Assembly (NCBI GenBank): GCA_037157565.1
Contig: JAZHRO010000063.1
Coordinates: 158,460,501-158,524,500, forward strand
Direction: 5' to 3'
From: Thalassia testudinum
Lineage: Eukaryota; Streptophyta; Magnoliopsida; Alismatales; Hydrocharitaceae
DNA: 64,000 nucleotides
The notes beneath the pieces were generated by a model that did not search any database, was not told the origin of the DNA, and saw only the letters and a program-made list of their open reading frames with translations. Numbering within the stretch: position 1 is the first letter of the stretch; every line of letters begins with the position of its first letter. The translations under genes and the position numbers were made by a program. Below, in pieces: positions 1 to 11,193 of this stretch.

Positions 1-370
1 TGGGATAAAGTGTACAAAGGTGTTTTTCCTATTTTACTTATTAGTTTCAACGTACATTCAGATAAATTTCTCACTACACATATTGGTTAGATATAAGTAT
101 TAGATATGCTTATTGATTCTCACATAAATCAAATTATGTTGTCATCAATACTTACAGCGGCATCTTTGCATGCATACAAGTGACAACTTACCATCAATCC
201 ATTACAACATCACCTATAACGAATTTCATGGCATTGCATTATAAAAATCATTATTACCGGATAGAATGTAGCCACCACTCAATGTAGCGAGAAATCACGA
301 AGGAACTGAACCTCACCTTAGAAACCATTTCTAAACTGGATCTTTGCCTAAGTTTTTAACAAGGATAGTA
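1..370. other. Gene-free sequence, no recognised feature
   Basis: AT-rich sequence with no ORF above 60 codons and no repeat that I can define. It precedes the tandem array and does not contain its unit. Confidence 0.5.
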
Positions 371-1212
371 TTCAAAGGTCATGTGCACAGGAAATGTAGA
401 TAAGTATTTACAAAGAGCTTAAACCACCATCAATGTGAACAACTAATTCTAGCAACTAACAAACACATAAACTTGAAATGATAATCTGGATACAAATGCT
501 AACCAATTGTCTGCCTTCCCCACCATTTTTTCCCCTAAACACATATCTCACCTCATTTCCCAATTTTATACCAAAATGAAACCCATGTCAATGACATTTT
601 CAACAGTATATAACCAACAGTAATGTGAATTAATCAGTACGATACTACTTATAATATTCAAAGGCCATGTGCACAAGAAATCCAAATAAGTATTTACAAA
701 GAGCTTAAACCACCATCAATGTAAACAACTAATTCCAGCAACCAGCAAACACATAAACTTGAAATGATAATCTAGATACAAATGCTAACCAATTGTATGC
801 CTTCCCCACCATTTTTTCCCCCAAACACATACCTTACCTCATTTCCAATTTTATACCAAAATGAGACCCATGTCAATGACATTTTCAGCAGTATATAACC
901 AACAGTAATAGTACAGAACTACTTATAGTATTCAAAGGTCATGTGCACAGGAAATGCAGATAAGTATTTACAGAGAGCTTAAACCACCATCAATGTGATT
1001 AACTAATTCCAGCAACCAGCAAACACATAAACTTGAAATGATAATCTAGATACAAATGCTAACCAATTGTCTGCCTTCACCACCATTTTTTCCCCTAAAC
1101 ACATACCTCACCTCATTTCCCAATTTTATACCAAAATGAGACCCATGTCAATGACATTTTCAGCAATATATAACCAATAGTAATGTGAATTAATTAGTGC
1201 GGAACTACTTAC
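371..1212. repeat. Tandem repeat, three copies of a ~280-bp unit
   Basis: Three consecutive copies begin with ttcaaaggtcatgtgcacag (or a close variant) at 371, 657 and 931, so the spacings are 286 and 274 bp. Each copy contains the same landmarks in order: aaccaccatcaatgtg, acacataaacttgaaatgat, cattttttccc, atgtcaatgacattttc and tataaccaa. Differences are scattered substitutions and one ~12-bp deletion near the end of copy 2. No ORF is shared by the copies. It could be a local tandem duplication or the edge of a longer satellite-like array; it does not extend into 1-370. Confidence 0.85.
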
Positions 1213-2583
1213 CTCTACATAGCGATTGACTTTGACACACTTGGAAAGAGAGATTCGGGGGCCAAGTCCGCCTCCACCTTCTCACGATACCCTTGTTGTC
1301 AAACAAAGATACAATGTTATCATATTGGAAATGACATTTTTAAAACCTACTGTAAAAGCAACAAAATCAACCTTCTTCGCTATCCGAGTTGCCGGAGATT
1401 TCCTCACCGTTCACCTCCCTTTCCTTCTCGAGGATGAACAACACTACGAGAATGCCAGCAACGAGGAGATCAGGGGAGGTTTTATAGCCCCTCCTCCCCC
1501 TCAATGCCATCCTTATCCTCCTTCATGTTCCAACAGTCAAGGCAGATGTGTGGGAAGCAAAAGACGATGTTCGCTCCATGAAGAGACGCAAGAAGCAGGA
1601 GGATTGAAAAGGGGGTTGCTAATGTGATGCTTTAGAATCAGATCCACTTTATGAAGAACTAATGGGTCGATTTCAAAAGGGGGTTGGTGGCCAAATAAAA
1701 ACCCATTGAACACAACCAACCAAGCGACATTCAACACAACCAACCTCAGAAGATGCTACTGCCACCTGCACGAATCCAGGGAAAGCAAACAACCCATTTC
1801 AATAAGGACAATCACGGATTCAAGAAGACATTGATTGAAACCCACCAGGAGGGCATTCAAATCTCCCACAAATCGACGAGAAAACAAGGCCAAAATGTAT
1901 GAATTGCTCATATCCGGACATGTCACGCCCTTGCTTGCTGCCCGAGTCCTCCTCCTTCACTATCATCTAGAGATACCCATCGCCTCCACCTTTGATGGAG
2001 CCCCTTCTCCTTCACCATCTTTTGCATATTACTCAACCTACCTATGGTCGTCGCCCTAGATATGCTCGTCGCTGAAGACCAACGCAAGATGCGATGCGAG
2101 GAGCAATGAGAATGAGAACAAGGTTGAGAAGGTAGGGTTTCAAAATCGGTAACATGGGATCATTGATGAGGGATAACCATGGGTTTAATCCAATCCTGTG
2201 GCTGCTACGGGATTGCCGTTCCACCGGGATTCCACCTCTTCCTCTGGGTTTTCTTTCCCCTAAGTTACAAAGCCCCAAACGTAGCTTTAGGGCATATACC
2301 CCGCATCCCAAATGAGCCCTTTAGGTTTTTCCACAAACCGTAGAAACCTAGCAAATAATCTTTTAGACTCTTAATAGGGCCAATAACTTTACTAGTTTTG
2401 AATCTAGACCATTACTAAGCCAATTAAGTTATACTTTTAGTCCTATTATAGGAGCTCTTAAGCCATATTAAATCCAATTAGAACAACTAAGAATGGGGTC
2501 CTAGAAACCCCCTTTTATATGCTTTATTTACAAGATCAAGATTCCACTTAAGGGATCTCCGATTCCAAATTGGGTTAATAAGA

Positions 2584-2613
2584 TATGTTAGTATCGATAC
2601 CAATACTAACATA
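2584..2613. repeat. Inverted repeat, 11-bp arms
   Basis: The arms tatgttagtat (2584-2594) and atactaacata (2603-2613) are perfect reverse complements around an 8-base loop. A second, shorter palindrome based on aataccga/tcggtatt follows within 40 bp. No gene lies nearby; these may be remnants of a MITE or LTR. Confidence 0.6.
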
Positions 2614-4774
2614 CTCAATACCGACATTGAAGTCATCGGTATTGGTATTAGCTATTGCTGGCCCCAAGTGAGGTAAGCTCTAACCAGCACCGATTCTGAG
2701 TCTTTAGTACTAGTATTGGCTGCTACAATACCCCTATTTTAGTTACAATTAACCCATTTTGACTTCCCAACTCAACTACATGATACATAAATGTCCTAAA
2801 ATAAACTTTAGGGATTAATAACCACATGCTAAACCCATTAGAATAAGAAACACACCGAGTAAAAGCCAATAACATATCTATCACACCACATTCACCAAAA
2901 TCACTCAAACTTCATTCATCAAAGAGAAGATCCAACATGCAACGAGGGAATTGAAATCTAAATGCATGCGTCATCATTACTATGACCTAGGAATCAAAGT
3001 GAACCTCATATAAAGAGAGTAAAACATCCTTACCATGAATTGAGTCCAACAACTTCTTCTTGGGCTCCTTGGGGATGAAAACACTTCCAAGTGTCTCTCC
3101 TTGCCTTATTTTCCTTCCCAGCAACCCCTCCCTCTTCCTCTTCCTCTTTGCTTCAAGCGTCATGCAACACCCCCTCCAAGATCCCAATAGCCATAACATA
3201 TGCTTCCTCTTCCTCTCCTTACCCTTAATTTACCCTTCAAGATCTAAAGAAAGAGAGTGATGGGAGTTATAAATGTCCACCATAGCATGAAAAATGCAAT
3301 CGTTTTAAAATTTATAATACTGAACTCGCAAAGATTTGAATCAAAATGGGAGTCTGAGTCATCTCACAAGGATTTGTATGGTTCTAATGGCTTCTTGTCC
3401 TATGGGAAATATGCCAAAATTTATTTTGGATTTTTAAAAGCATTTTCCTTTTTTTTTCTGGATTTTTATTCCCAAAACTAGCCAAAAGGACTATTCTGAC
3501 CCCTATTGCAAGACACACGACTAACCTAAATCAAATGACCTCAAAAAATTAAACCTAATTCATTTAAGATGCTTGATTAAAAATGGAAACTTCTACAACT
3601 TATTTCACACAAATCAAAGTTGCATAAAAATTTATAAATCTAGCAGTACAGAAATTTCAATGTTTATTTGGCATTGGACCCCTTATCAGTACATGGATTT
3701 TATAAAATCATATATAATGAATATGGTCCTAAAATTTTTCAGCATGAAACCCTACTTAGTAAGTACTCTACAGAAAAAATTTCATGAATTTTGGATCGGT
3801 GGAATTCACGAAGTGATTTTTGGTAGAGGGATTTGCGATTCTAGATGGGAAATTAGTGTTGAGAATTTGTGAAGTGATATTTTGTTGGGGGGTTTGTGTT
3901 TTTCTAATTTTTTTGGGATTTTCAAATATAAAAGAAATAAAAATAACATAAGCAAAATATACTAACAAAGCATGGAGACACAAAGAAGTCACATGAAGAA
4001 TAAGAATTTTAATGCTACACCAATCAAGTTCTGCAACTATTAAAGTAAATAAAGGGAAGAGGAAGAAAGAGAAGAAGTAGGGCAAGCCGTAAAAAGTCAA
4101 GGAAGATGGTGGACTTGTGGCAGAGTGTAGATGCTCCCCAATGACCAGCGGGATGAGAAGAACCTTGAGGAGAATCTGGAAAGGTAGTAGCACTTGGAGA
4201 AGAAGCTTGTAGTAATGGTGGGGAAGAAGGTAGTGGTAGGGAGGAAGAAGAGAGATAGCTAAGGGAAGAAGAAGAAGAGCTAGAAAGAGAGAGGAAGGAG
4301 AGGAAGGGGAAACCCAAAGGAAGGGAAGAAGACTTGGAGGAGGGAGACTAGATGATGGTGGAGATGGTGGAAGGGGGAATTCATAAAGGGTGTTGCAACA
4401 ACCTTTTAGGGTTTCTCTAATTTATCTTGAATTTCAGACATCTTATATTCCTAATCTCAAAATTTACATAAAAAAAAGTTGCAACCCTTGTAATCCTCTT
4501 TCAAATGCAACTTGAATCACTAATTTGAGCTTGAAATGAAAAAGTTATGGACAAAACACTAAAGGTGTGTTAGGCTATCACAAATTTGAAGATTAGCATT
4601 AAGATTAGGTTCTTGATTAGCTAAAATCATGGGAAGAAGGATAAGTAAAGTTCTTGGATGTGAATAATGTTTGGGAAATGATTAACATGGACATCCAAGG
4701 GTGGCATGAGTGGTAAATATGGGTTAGATTAACGGTGGGTGTAATTAAGGTAGGGTTTGAGGTGGTGCGATCAC

Positions 4775-4935
4775 TTAGAAGGAAAGTTAGGTTTAGGACA
4801 AGGATTAGGATTTGGTTTAGGATTAGGTTTAGAGTTTTGGAGGCTAGAATAAAGTGGGCTATGGTTTAGGATCAGGGTTTAGGGGTAGCTTTCTTGGAAA
4901 GTAGGATTAGGATTAGGATTTTGGGTTAGAGCTTT
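4775..4935. repeat. Degenerate telomere-like TTTAGG-rich tract
   Basis: Many ggtttagg, ggattagg and gggtttagg words occur in about 160 bp. They resemble the plant telomere unit TTTAGGG but are irregularly spaced and frequently changed to GATTAGG. This may be a decayed interstitial telomere-like tract or simply G/T-rich low-complexity DNA. Confidence 0.4.
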
Positions 4936-6387
4936 GGTCTCCTCATCAACTGAGCTCAGTTAACCTTTATCTTTTCTTCCTCCTAAGCTTAGCTTAGATA
5001 CTCCTGCACAAAAATAGAGCCTCAAATTAGTAATCATGAATTAATTAGGCTCAAATATGCAATCCTAATTCTAAGATGCATGCATGCAATTATATATAAA
5101 ATGCCCTAATGCAACTAATGCCACAAAACTAACATAACTAAGCATGTTAACATATAATTAAACATACTCATCAGAGAGGGATTAGGGCAACGAAGGATAG
5201 TTGTTGCAGTCGAAAGAGGAAGAAGGAGAAGGAAGAGAGGGGTTTGTGGAGGAGTAGAGGGAATGGGTTGAGAGGAGACTTTACGTTGCAGGCTCTTTTT
5301 CCATTCGAAGCCATTTGATGGCTTACATACTAACTGGAGAGTTTACAAGAAGACCATCCCACACAATAAGTTGGGTTAAAAGAGGGTCAAACAACTCCAT
5401 GTTCCTTACTTTTGGCCCCTCAAGCATCACATTTCTTAATGACTTTCATGGGGAAATAGCCATTAAGTCACAAATAGAGAAATTGAGACTCAAGCATCTC
5501 CCTAGTCCATTATTACAAATGTAATTAGGGTTGATTGACTTGATTAGGCTTTATAAAAATTTAAGCCCTTACAAGCCCCGAGCGAGTAACATGTGGTTTC
5601 GAGTTGGTACATGTTTTTGTTGGTGAGAGAGCTTGAGCAATTGAGAGTAGCACATCGTGTGTGTTTGGGTTGATATGTTATGTGCTGAAAATTAAAATTT
5701 GTATTATATTAATGGTGTATTAAGGTGCAATTAAAAATTATATTTGTGTGCTTCATGTTTGTACATTGTTTGTCCTTGTAAATCCAATAGGCTAACCCCG
5801 ATATTAACAAAAAAAGAAGCTTCAAGGTCCAAAGAACTAATGACAGAAGTCATCTTGAGAAATTATTAGCTAAGAAATATATAAGTATTATAAGAATAAT
5901 TTAGCTATATGTATAATTGATCAACAATTTATTTCCATGTTAGATGCCAAGTACGCTACCTTTTCTTTTAAGCAGGATTTCCAAAATACAATTGACTTGC
6001 ATTGTATCATGGTAGAGCAAGAAAAAAAAGGGGTCATAACCAGTTTTATTTTTGTAATAACTTCATTCTCACCAAACAATTAAAGAAAAATAAGAAAAAA
6101 AAGAAAATATCCACCGTGCAAAATAGGATTAGAGTTGTTACTTCATGTGCATGATTTCCACGGTGTTAATTACAAACCTATCTTGCAAGGAATATTTAAG
6201 TCTTCTTTTGAAGATTCCAAACTTCAAGAAGTTTTCATTACAAGTGAGAGAAGGAATAAGTAGATGAAGAAAGAATCTTCACAACAAAAACTAGGCGCAT
6301 AGTTCTTTCTTCCAAAATATACAACAAATTAAGAATGAAAAAGCTTCCTTCTTCCTTCTCCCACAACCAAACCAAAATCAATCTCCA

Positions 6388-6393
6388 TTTATT
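6388..6393 (-). terminator. Candidate polyadenylation signal AATAAA of the coiled-coil gene
   Basis: On the minus strand the canonical AATAAA lies about 30 bases after the TAG stop at 6423-6425. It is the nearest canonical signal to the gene. The short distance is unusual but feasible; plant signals are variable, so a downstream site may be used instead. Confidence 0.45.
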
Positions 6394-6422
6394 CTGTACA
6401 TTCAGTACCAGACTCCCTCTTA

Positions 6423-8597
6423 CTATACATTTGTCGTTCTTGAGCGCGCCATGTTATTGTATTTATCACGATGGTACTCAATCTGCATGCACAACTGCAT
6501 TATGGCTTGCCTCTTCTCCTCATTTTTGTGCTTTGCATCTTCCTCCATTGCTTTGATTGCCAACTCCAATTCCACTGTCCTTCCTTGCCACTCTTGTTTC
6601 TCTTTTGTTGCCTTCTCCTCCAGCTCATGCATCCTTTTCTCATGCTCACGTGCAATCTCAGCAAGCCTTTTCCTCTTTTGTTCTTTTTCTTCTAACCTTG
6701 CACCTACACTTGCAATCTCCTCCTTAAGCACAACGATGTCCTTTTCATTGCACACAACCTTCACCACCAAATCTCGATTTTCAAGCTCTAATTTCTTCTT
6801 CTTGGATGCCATGGCTTCCACCCATTCTTTCAGCAGGAGGTACCCTTCGGAGAACTTGAGTATCCTATGGTTCGCGAATTCCATTCGCTCCTCGAATACC
6901 AATTCTACCCTCTTGAGGTGCTCATCGATCGCCATTAATCCTCGAACCAATTCGCGGTTCTCATGTTCAAGTTCACGCTTACTCGATGCCACTTCTTGTA
7001 GCCCCTCCTTTATAATCTGCCTCTCTTCATAGCACCTCGTAACCTCTGCGTCAAGGTACTCGATCTGTTCATCGAACGCCTTTCCTTGATTCCTAAGGTC
7101 TTCGTTGAGATACTCTATCCTTGCTTTCAACTCATGGTTCTCAAGCTCCAACACCTTCTTCTTCGACCGCAACACTTCCAAACCATTCTGCAACATCTGG
7201 TTATCATCGTCGCACGTGGCCAAGTGGGACTCGAGCTGTTCAATCTGTTCCCTAAAGCCCATTTCCAGCATGTCCACACCCTGGTTGAGGCTGAGCACTC
7301 TCACCATCATCTCGTGGTTCCTGACCTCCAGATCACTCTTCTCAGATGCCACCTTCTCCAGGCCTTCTTTCAAGACCTGGTTGCCCTCGGAGCACTTGGA
7401 TATCTTGGAATGGAGATTGTCAATCTGTTCAAGGCAGGAAGACTCCAGACGCTTGAAGCCTTCATCGAGGCTCATCATTCCTTTCATCAACTCACGGTTC
7501 TCAAGCTCCAATCCTTTCTTTCTGGATATCATCGTTTCTAGAATAACCCTCGAGATTTGGTGCCCTCGAGAACACTCTGAAATCCTCGAGTGGAGATGTT
7601 CGAGTTGCTCCTCGAAAGCTGATTCCAGCTTACTGATTTCCTCACCAAGGCCCGCGAAGGCTGCCTCGACGACTCGATTCATCTGCTGAAGCTCACCCTC
7701 CTTTCTCCCCACGTCCCTGTGCAGGGCCTCGCATCGTGCTTCCAATTTCATGCATCTCGACTCCAAGTCGCGCGCTTTGCTCCTATTGATCTCTTCCATC
7801 TCCGCGTGCACCGACTCGGAGACCTTGAGTTTGTGGTTCATGATAATCTGGTGAATCTCTGATTTCTTCACTTGCGCCTGAAATTTCACGGCCACCCTAT
7901 TTGCGTCAGACTTCTGGGCTTCCAACTGCTTACATTTTGTGGAAACTTCCCTGTTCCTCTTGTCCAAAGCTTCTATGTTTGCTCTCTGTTCCTCAACAAC
8001 TGCCTCGAGCTCGCGTATCCTCTCCTCCTTGGCTGGCAAATCTTTGCCCTTCGTTCGCGCGATTTCATCCCTGGCGATCCTACAACTTAACGCTGCCGTA
8101 TCGAATCTATCCCTTTGGCTTTCTATCATTCTCTCTTGTGCCGAAATCTTGGACATGAGCTTCCCCGTTAGCTTCTGGACCGCGCTCTTCCCTTTCGTTA
8201 GATTCCTCGTCATCGTGAGAACCCTCTCTTCAACCTGGAACCTCTGCCTGTTCACTAGATTCAGCTCCGACCGTAGATTGGCAGCATGTTGCTCCACGGC
8301 TCCGAACTTGATGGCTGCATCCAGCTGAGCTCGCGCGAGTTCCTTCTGGAGGGCTGAGACTTCATCGCCTTTGCCTTTCACTTCCTTCTCCAGCACTTGG
8401 TTCTGCAGCCGCAACGAGGTGTTCTCCTCCCTCAGCCTCTGGACCTCCCCGTGCATTTCCTTGGCGTGGTCCTCTTGCTGTCTCGTGGAGTGTGGCTCGA
8501 TGTTCTCCATTCCCTTGTTGCTCTTGGCTGCTTCCCAACTTCCATTATTCAACCTGTTCTGCAGTGCCACCACAGAAATGGTTTCGACTTCGACCAT
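6423..8597 (-). CDS. Long coiled-coil, myosin-like plant protein with five 60-residue repeats
   Basis: This is a single uninterrupted 724-codon frame and the only convincing host gene here. Nearly the whole protein is charged heptad-like coiled coil rich in E, K, L, Q and R. There is no signal peptide, membrane segment or catalytic motif. Residues 331-630 form five consecutive repeats of exactly 60 residues (331-390, 391-450, 451-510, 511-570, 571-630). Each has a Q-I-E-x-L-type opening, C/F-S-E near position 12, an S-K/E-K block near 29, L-E-x-N-x-E/D-L near 33-40 and F-x-E at the end. The last 32 residues contain E-E-K-R-Q-A-I-M-Q-L-C and H-R-D-K-Y, close to the ending of plant CIP1, NET4 and 'myosin heavy chain-related' proteins. 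The N-terminal NAB actin-binding domain of NET proteins is absent. An in-frame TGA at 8616-8618 fixes the first possible start in this exon at 8597. A cytoskeletal or membrane-tethering scaffold role is inference from family resemblance. Confidence 0.82.
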   Translation of the reverse strand: MVEVETISVVALQNRLNNGSWEAAKSNKGMENIEPHSTRQQEDHAKEMHGEVQRLREENTSLRLQNQVLEKEVKGKGDEVSALQKELARAQLDAAIKFGAVEQHAANLRSELNLVNRQRFQVEERVLTMTRNLTKGKSAVQKLTGKLMSKISAQERMIESQRDRFDTAALSCRIARDEIARTKGKDLPAKEERIRELEAVVEEQRANIEALDKRNREVSTKCKQLEAQKSDANRVAVKFQAQVKKSEIHQIIMNHKLKVSESVHAEMEEINRSKARDLESRCMKLEARCEALHRDVGRKEGELQQMNRVVEAAFAGLGEEISKLESAFEEQLEHLHSRISECSRGHQISRVILETMISRKKGLELENRELMKGMMSLDEGFKRLESSCLEQIDNLHSKISKCSEGNQVLKEGLEKVASEKSDLEVRNHEMMVRVLSLNQGVDMLEMGFREQIEQLESHLATCDDDNQMLQNGLEVLRSKKKVLELENHELKARIEYLNEDLRNQGKAFDEQIEYLDAEVTRCYEERQIIKEGLQEVASSKRELEHENRELVRGLMAIDEHLKRVELVFEERMEFANHRILKFSEGYLLLKEWVEAMASKKKKLELENRDLVVKVVCNEKDIVVLKEEIASVGARLEEKEQKRKRLAEIAREHEKRMHELEEKATKEKQEWQGRTVELELAIKAMEEDAKHKNEEKRQAIMQLCMQIEYHRDKYNNMARSRTTNV

Positions 8598-8830
8598 AAT
8601 GTGTTTACTCAGATATCAGGATCCCATGGTGACCGAATTCCCCGGAGCAGCTTCTGAATTGGAATCGTCTCCTGTCTGCTGATACCTGTGCGGAGAAACG
8701 TTTATTGATTCGGTACAGCGTGCAGATGTGTACAGAATTGATTAAACAGCATGGAAAGAATTTACTAGTCTGCTAATGGTCGCGTAGTACTTGTAGCACA
8801 TACATCTTTATAATTTTGGCGTTTAATCTA
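8598..8830 (-). promoter_or_regulatory. Putative promoter and 5' leader of the coiled-coil gene
   Basis: On the minus strand an attataaag TATA-like element lies at 8806-8814, about 210 bases upstream of the ATG. That allows a leader of roughly 180 bases. The leader also contains a donor-like acag/gtatca string near 8685, so an intron in the 5' UTR is possible, but no matching acceptor is certain. Confidence 0.35.
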
Positions 8831-10432
8831 CTATTGGAAGGGATTTTTTACGTTTTCTATATTAATTATCTCCAACCCAAATTAGGAAAAAGAACCATCT
8901 TTAACTTTTCAATTGAACTCCTTGAATGGCCATACGACAGATATATACATGCTTTACAGCTGGTGCAATTTAGAAAACTTGAATGGCAAGTGATCAGCTG
9001 TAGCTTTCTAAAATTGATCTGGTTACACTTTCATGATGAAGTAGTCAAGCTGCATGTCCTTTGAGAAGCCCCAGGCTTCTTTCTCCTGGCCGGCTATCAT
9101 CTTTAATGGCCTCTTATCCCTTAGCCCAAGGGTGTGCGGATAAGCAACAAATGGAAGATGAGGGCAAGGAAGGAGATGGGATGAAATGGAGAGGCGAATT
9201 TGCTGAAAAGGATGGGAAGGATTCCATCATTTTGTTATTAAAATTGTTTTGTTGCCCTTCTCTATAATAACAACTAATATGTATTTTTAAAGGAATTTTG
9301 AAGGTCATATTAGGAAAATTATGACAAATTCTCACTCCACTTTATTAGTGTATCTAAACATATACTACCAACATTTCCTACCTTTCTCTCCTATCCAGAC
9401 AAGCAAATCATTGCCTACCTTTTCTCTTCTTTGCCATTAGGCCATCCCTTTCTTTCCTCTCCTTCACTTTCTCAATCTAATTCCTCCATCTAAAAATAAA
9501 CTAAATGAACATTTTGGAGGATGCTTATACTATTTATGTGGTTAAGTAAATCAGTTAAGAGTAGAATTCTATCAAACAATGACTTAAGTTACCTTTCATG
9601 CTTCATTAAAAATAATTTAAGATCACCAAGCAAATCTACTTAGTAGAAACATGCTTTATTCTTCAATAAGAAAGCTCATATATTTTAGGGTACATCGAAA
9701 AGAGCCCTTACTAGTTGTTTCTAGTAAGTTGACCATGATAACCAGAGCAATTGTTTTAAGGTCATAGTAATTTAGATAGCTAAATATTTTATTTATATTG
9801 AAGAATTTTTACACATGTATCCTGACATCGTTTGCAGTCCTACAAATATCTCCAACTTTCTATGTTTATACGTATACTCTTAAGAGATACTTTCTTTAGA
9901 GCATGTACTACCTCATCAAAAGTTTTGTTAAAATAAAAGGAATCTAACCTATTATGTTCAACAGCACAAAATGTTAAACATTATCAATTTAAAATATGGC
10001 AAGAAAAGATGAATTTTGTGAGAGAGATTGAAAAGGGGAAGGCCTTACTTTTCAATCCAACTTTCTCAACAAAGTACTTGATAGAATGGTGCATTCTCTA
10101 ATGTGAAGTAATTAATATCTACTTAAATAGTGAAAGGATGGAGATATATGTGGAAGGAATTCTAGCAATATATATATAATCCGTTATTTTTATAGTTTAG
10201 ATTTTGAGTAGATTATTGCATAAATTGAATTTATTGCATATAAAAGGGAAGATCACATTTTTCAAACATTGTTATTCTTTTAAAAAGATGAGTTTTGATT
10301 TGTCTAATATATATCTTTGAATTTGTGTCAATGGGACAACATATGATTTTCATTATACAAACTGAGGACATTAAGACTACTACAAAAGCTTTCTAGGTAT
10401 GAATAGTAAACTGCTGTTACATCTCACAGTAT
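8831..10432. other. AT-rich intergenic DNA
   Basis: No ORF above about 80 codons, no terminal repeats and no recognisable transposon coding remnant. The right end (agtat, 10428-10432) is the flank of the copia LTR. Confidence 0.5.
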
Positions 10433-10590
10433 TGTCCTTTTCGAGAGATGTAAGCATTCTTCTTATTTATTTCCATCTTTGACACTTTCTTTTTCTTTAA
10501 GAGCTTGTATTTAATAGTTCCCTAACTTCTCCCGATAAATGGAGGCTTAGGGTTTCCATAGCAATGTTGAAGATTATTTTCTTCTTCACA
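10433..10590 (+). repeat. Copia 5' LTR
   Basis: Starts with TGT and ends with CA immediately before the PBS. It aligns with 30249-30365 plus 40749-40777, sharing for example agcatt near the start, ataaatgga(g/a)gc in the middle, and catagcaat...attttctt near the end. Two small indels near the start make the first bases uncertain. Confidence 0.75.
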
Positions 10591-10604
10591 TGGTATTAGA
10601 GGGG
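10591..10604 (+). other. Copia primer binding site
   Basis: tggtattagaggg directly abuts the LTR end and matches the plant initiator tRNA-Met PBS (TGGTATCAGAG) with one C-to-T change. The 260 bp that follow, up to 10865, are a leader without a recognisable ORF. Confidence 0.75.
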
Positions 10605-10865
10605 TAGTCCTAAGCTAGAGTCTTGTACCTCCTTGATCTCCCTCTCTCTTCTTTCTTCCATTAAATGATTTTTTAATCTTAATTTCCTCTTTTGCATTAG
10701 GATTTCAACTTGCATATAAGGGAGGAGAAACCCCAAATCACTTGCTGGGGGCCCATAACTTAAGGGCAATTAATGTCTCTACCCATCAAACTGGCCATCT
10801 CACACTATAGGCTTTATGCAATGGTTTGGAAATCACACAAGTAGATCTGTGGGCTCAAAGAGATT

Positions 10866-11087
10866 CCACATGCATGGTTCTAGAAGCTATCTGATGTCAT
10901 TGAGAAGATTGGCTTCAGAAGGTCATCTATAGACCATTCCCTATTCATAAAGAAGACAACCAAAGGAATTATACTGGTGTTGGTGTATGTGAATGACATT
11001 ATATTTATTAGAGATGATGCCAGTGGTATTGTAGTTGTCGAGGAATTTCTAGCCAAGATCTTTGTTGGAAAGGACTTTGGGACCACT
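10866..11087 (+). pseudogene. Copia reverse transcriptase, N-terminal remnant
   Basis: The frame starting at 10866 reads P-H-A-W-F, then a TAG stop at 10881, then K-L-S-D-V-I-E-K-I-G-F, then D-H-S-L-F-I at about 10935. The catalytic block Y-V-N-D-I-I follows at 10986. In active copia elements this box is Y-V-D-D, so the first catalytic aspartate has been replaced by asparagine (GAT to AAT). The frame runs to G-K-D-F-G, where solo LTR B begins. The matching downstream half of the gene resumes at 29426 with F-x-x-W-D, equivalent to Y-F-L-G-I of the family. Upstream RT segments and integrase are missing. Confidence 0.85.
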
Positions 11088-11193
11088 TGATGGTAACACC
11101 ATCATGGGTCCTAACTAGTCACAATTAGTCAGATTCAAATGATATATGCTACTAAATGATCATCTAAATGTTACAATTCTGCATCAAGCTGAT

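Larger units (their letters stand above)
1213..6380. other. Gene-free region, probably decayed retroelement DNA
   Basis: About 5 kb without a convincing gene. ORFs here are short (up to 141 codons) and low-complexity, such as serine- and proline-rich frames read from CT-rich strands at 3768-4317 on the minus strand. The purine-rich stretch at 4060-4340 reads on the minus strand as a CT-rich leader, a composition seen in the LTRs elsewhere in this window, so part of 2.3-5.5 kb may be an old LTR. I could not find terminal repeats, a TSD or coding remnants to prove it. Confidence 0.4.

Noticed and set aside
1226..1627. 133-codon ORF
   Set aside because: No recognisable domain, biased proline/serine composition and no neighbouring gene signals; not distinguishable from chance.
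7105..7689. 194-codon plus-strand ORF (and 193 codons at 6451-7032) opposite the coiled-coil gene
   Set aside because: S/F/L-rich antisense shadows of a coding strand rich in E and K codons; no start context or independent signature.
10880..11086. 68-codon minus-strand ORF
   Set aside because: It is the antisense of the copia RT remnant, which reads clearly on the plus strand.
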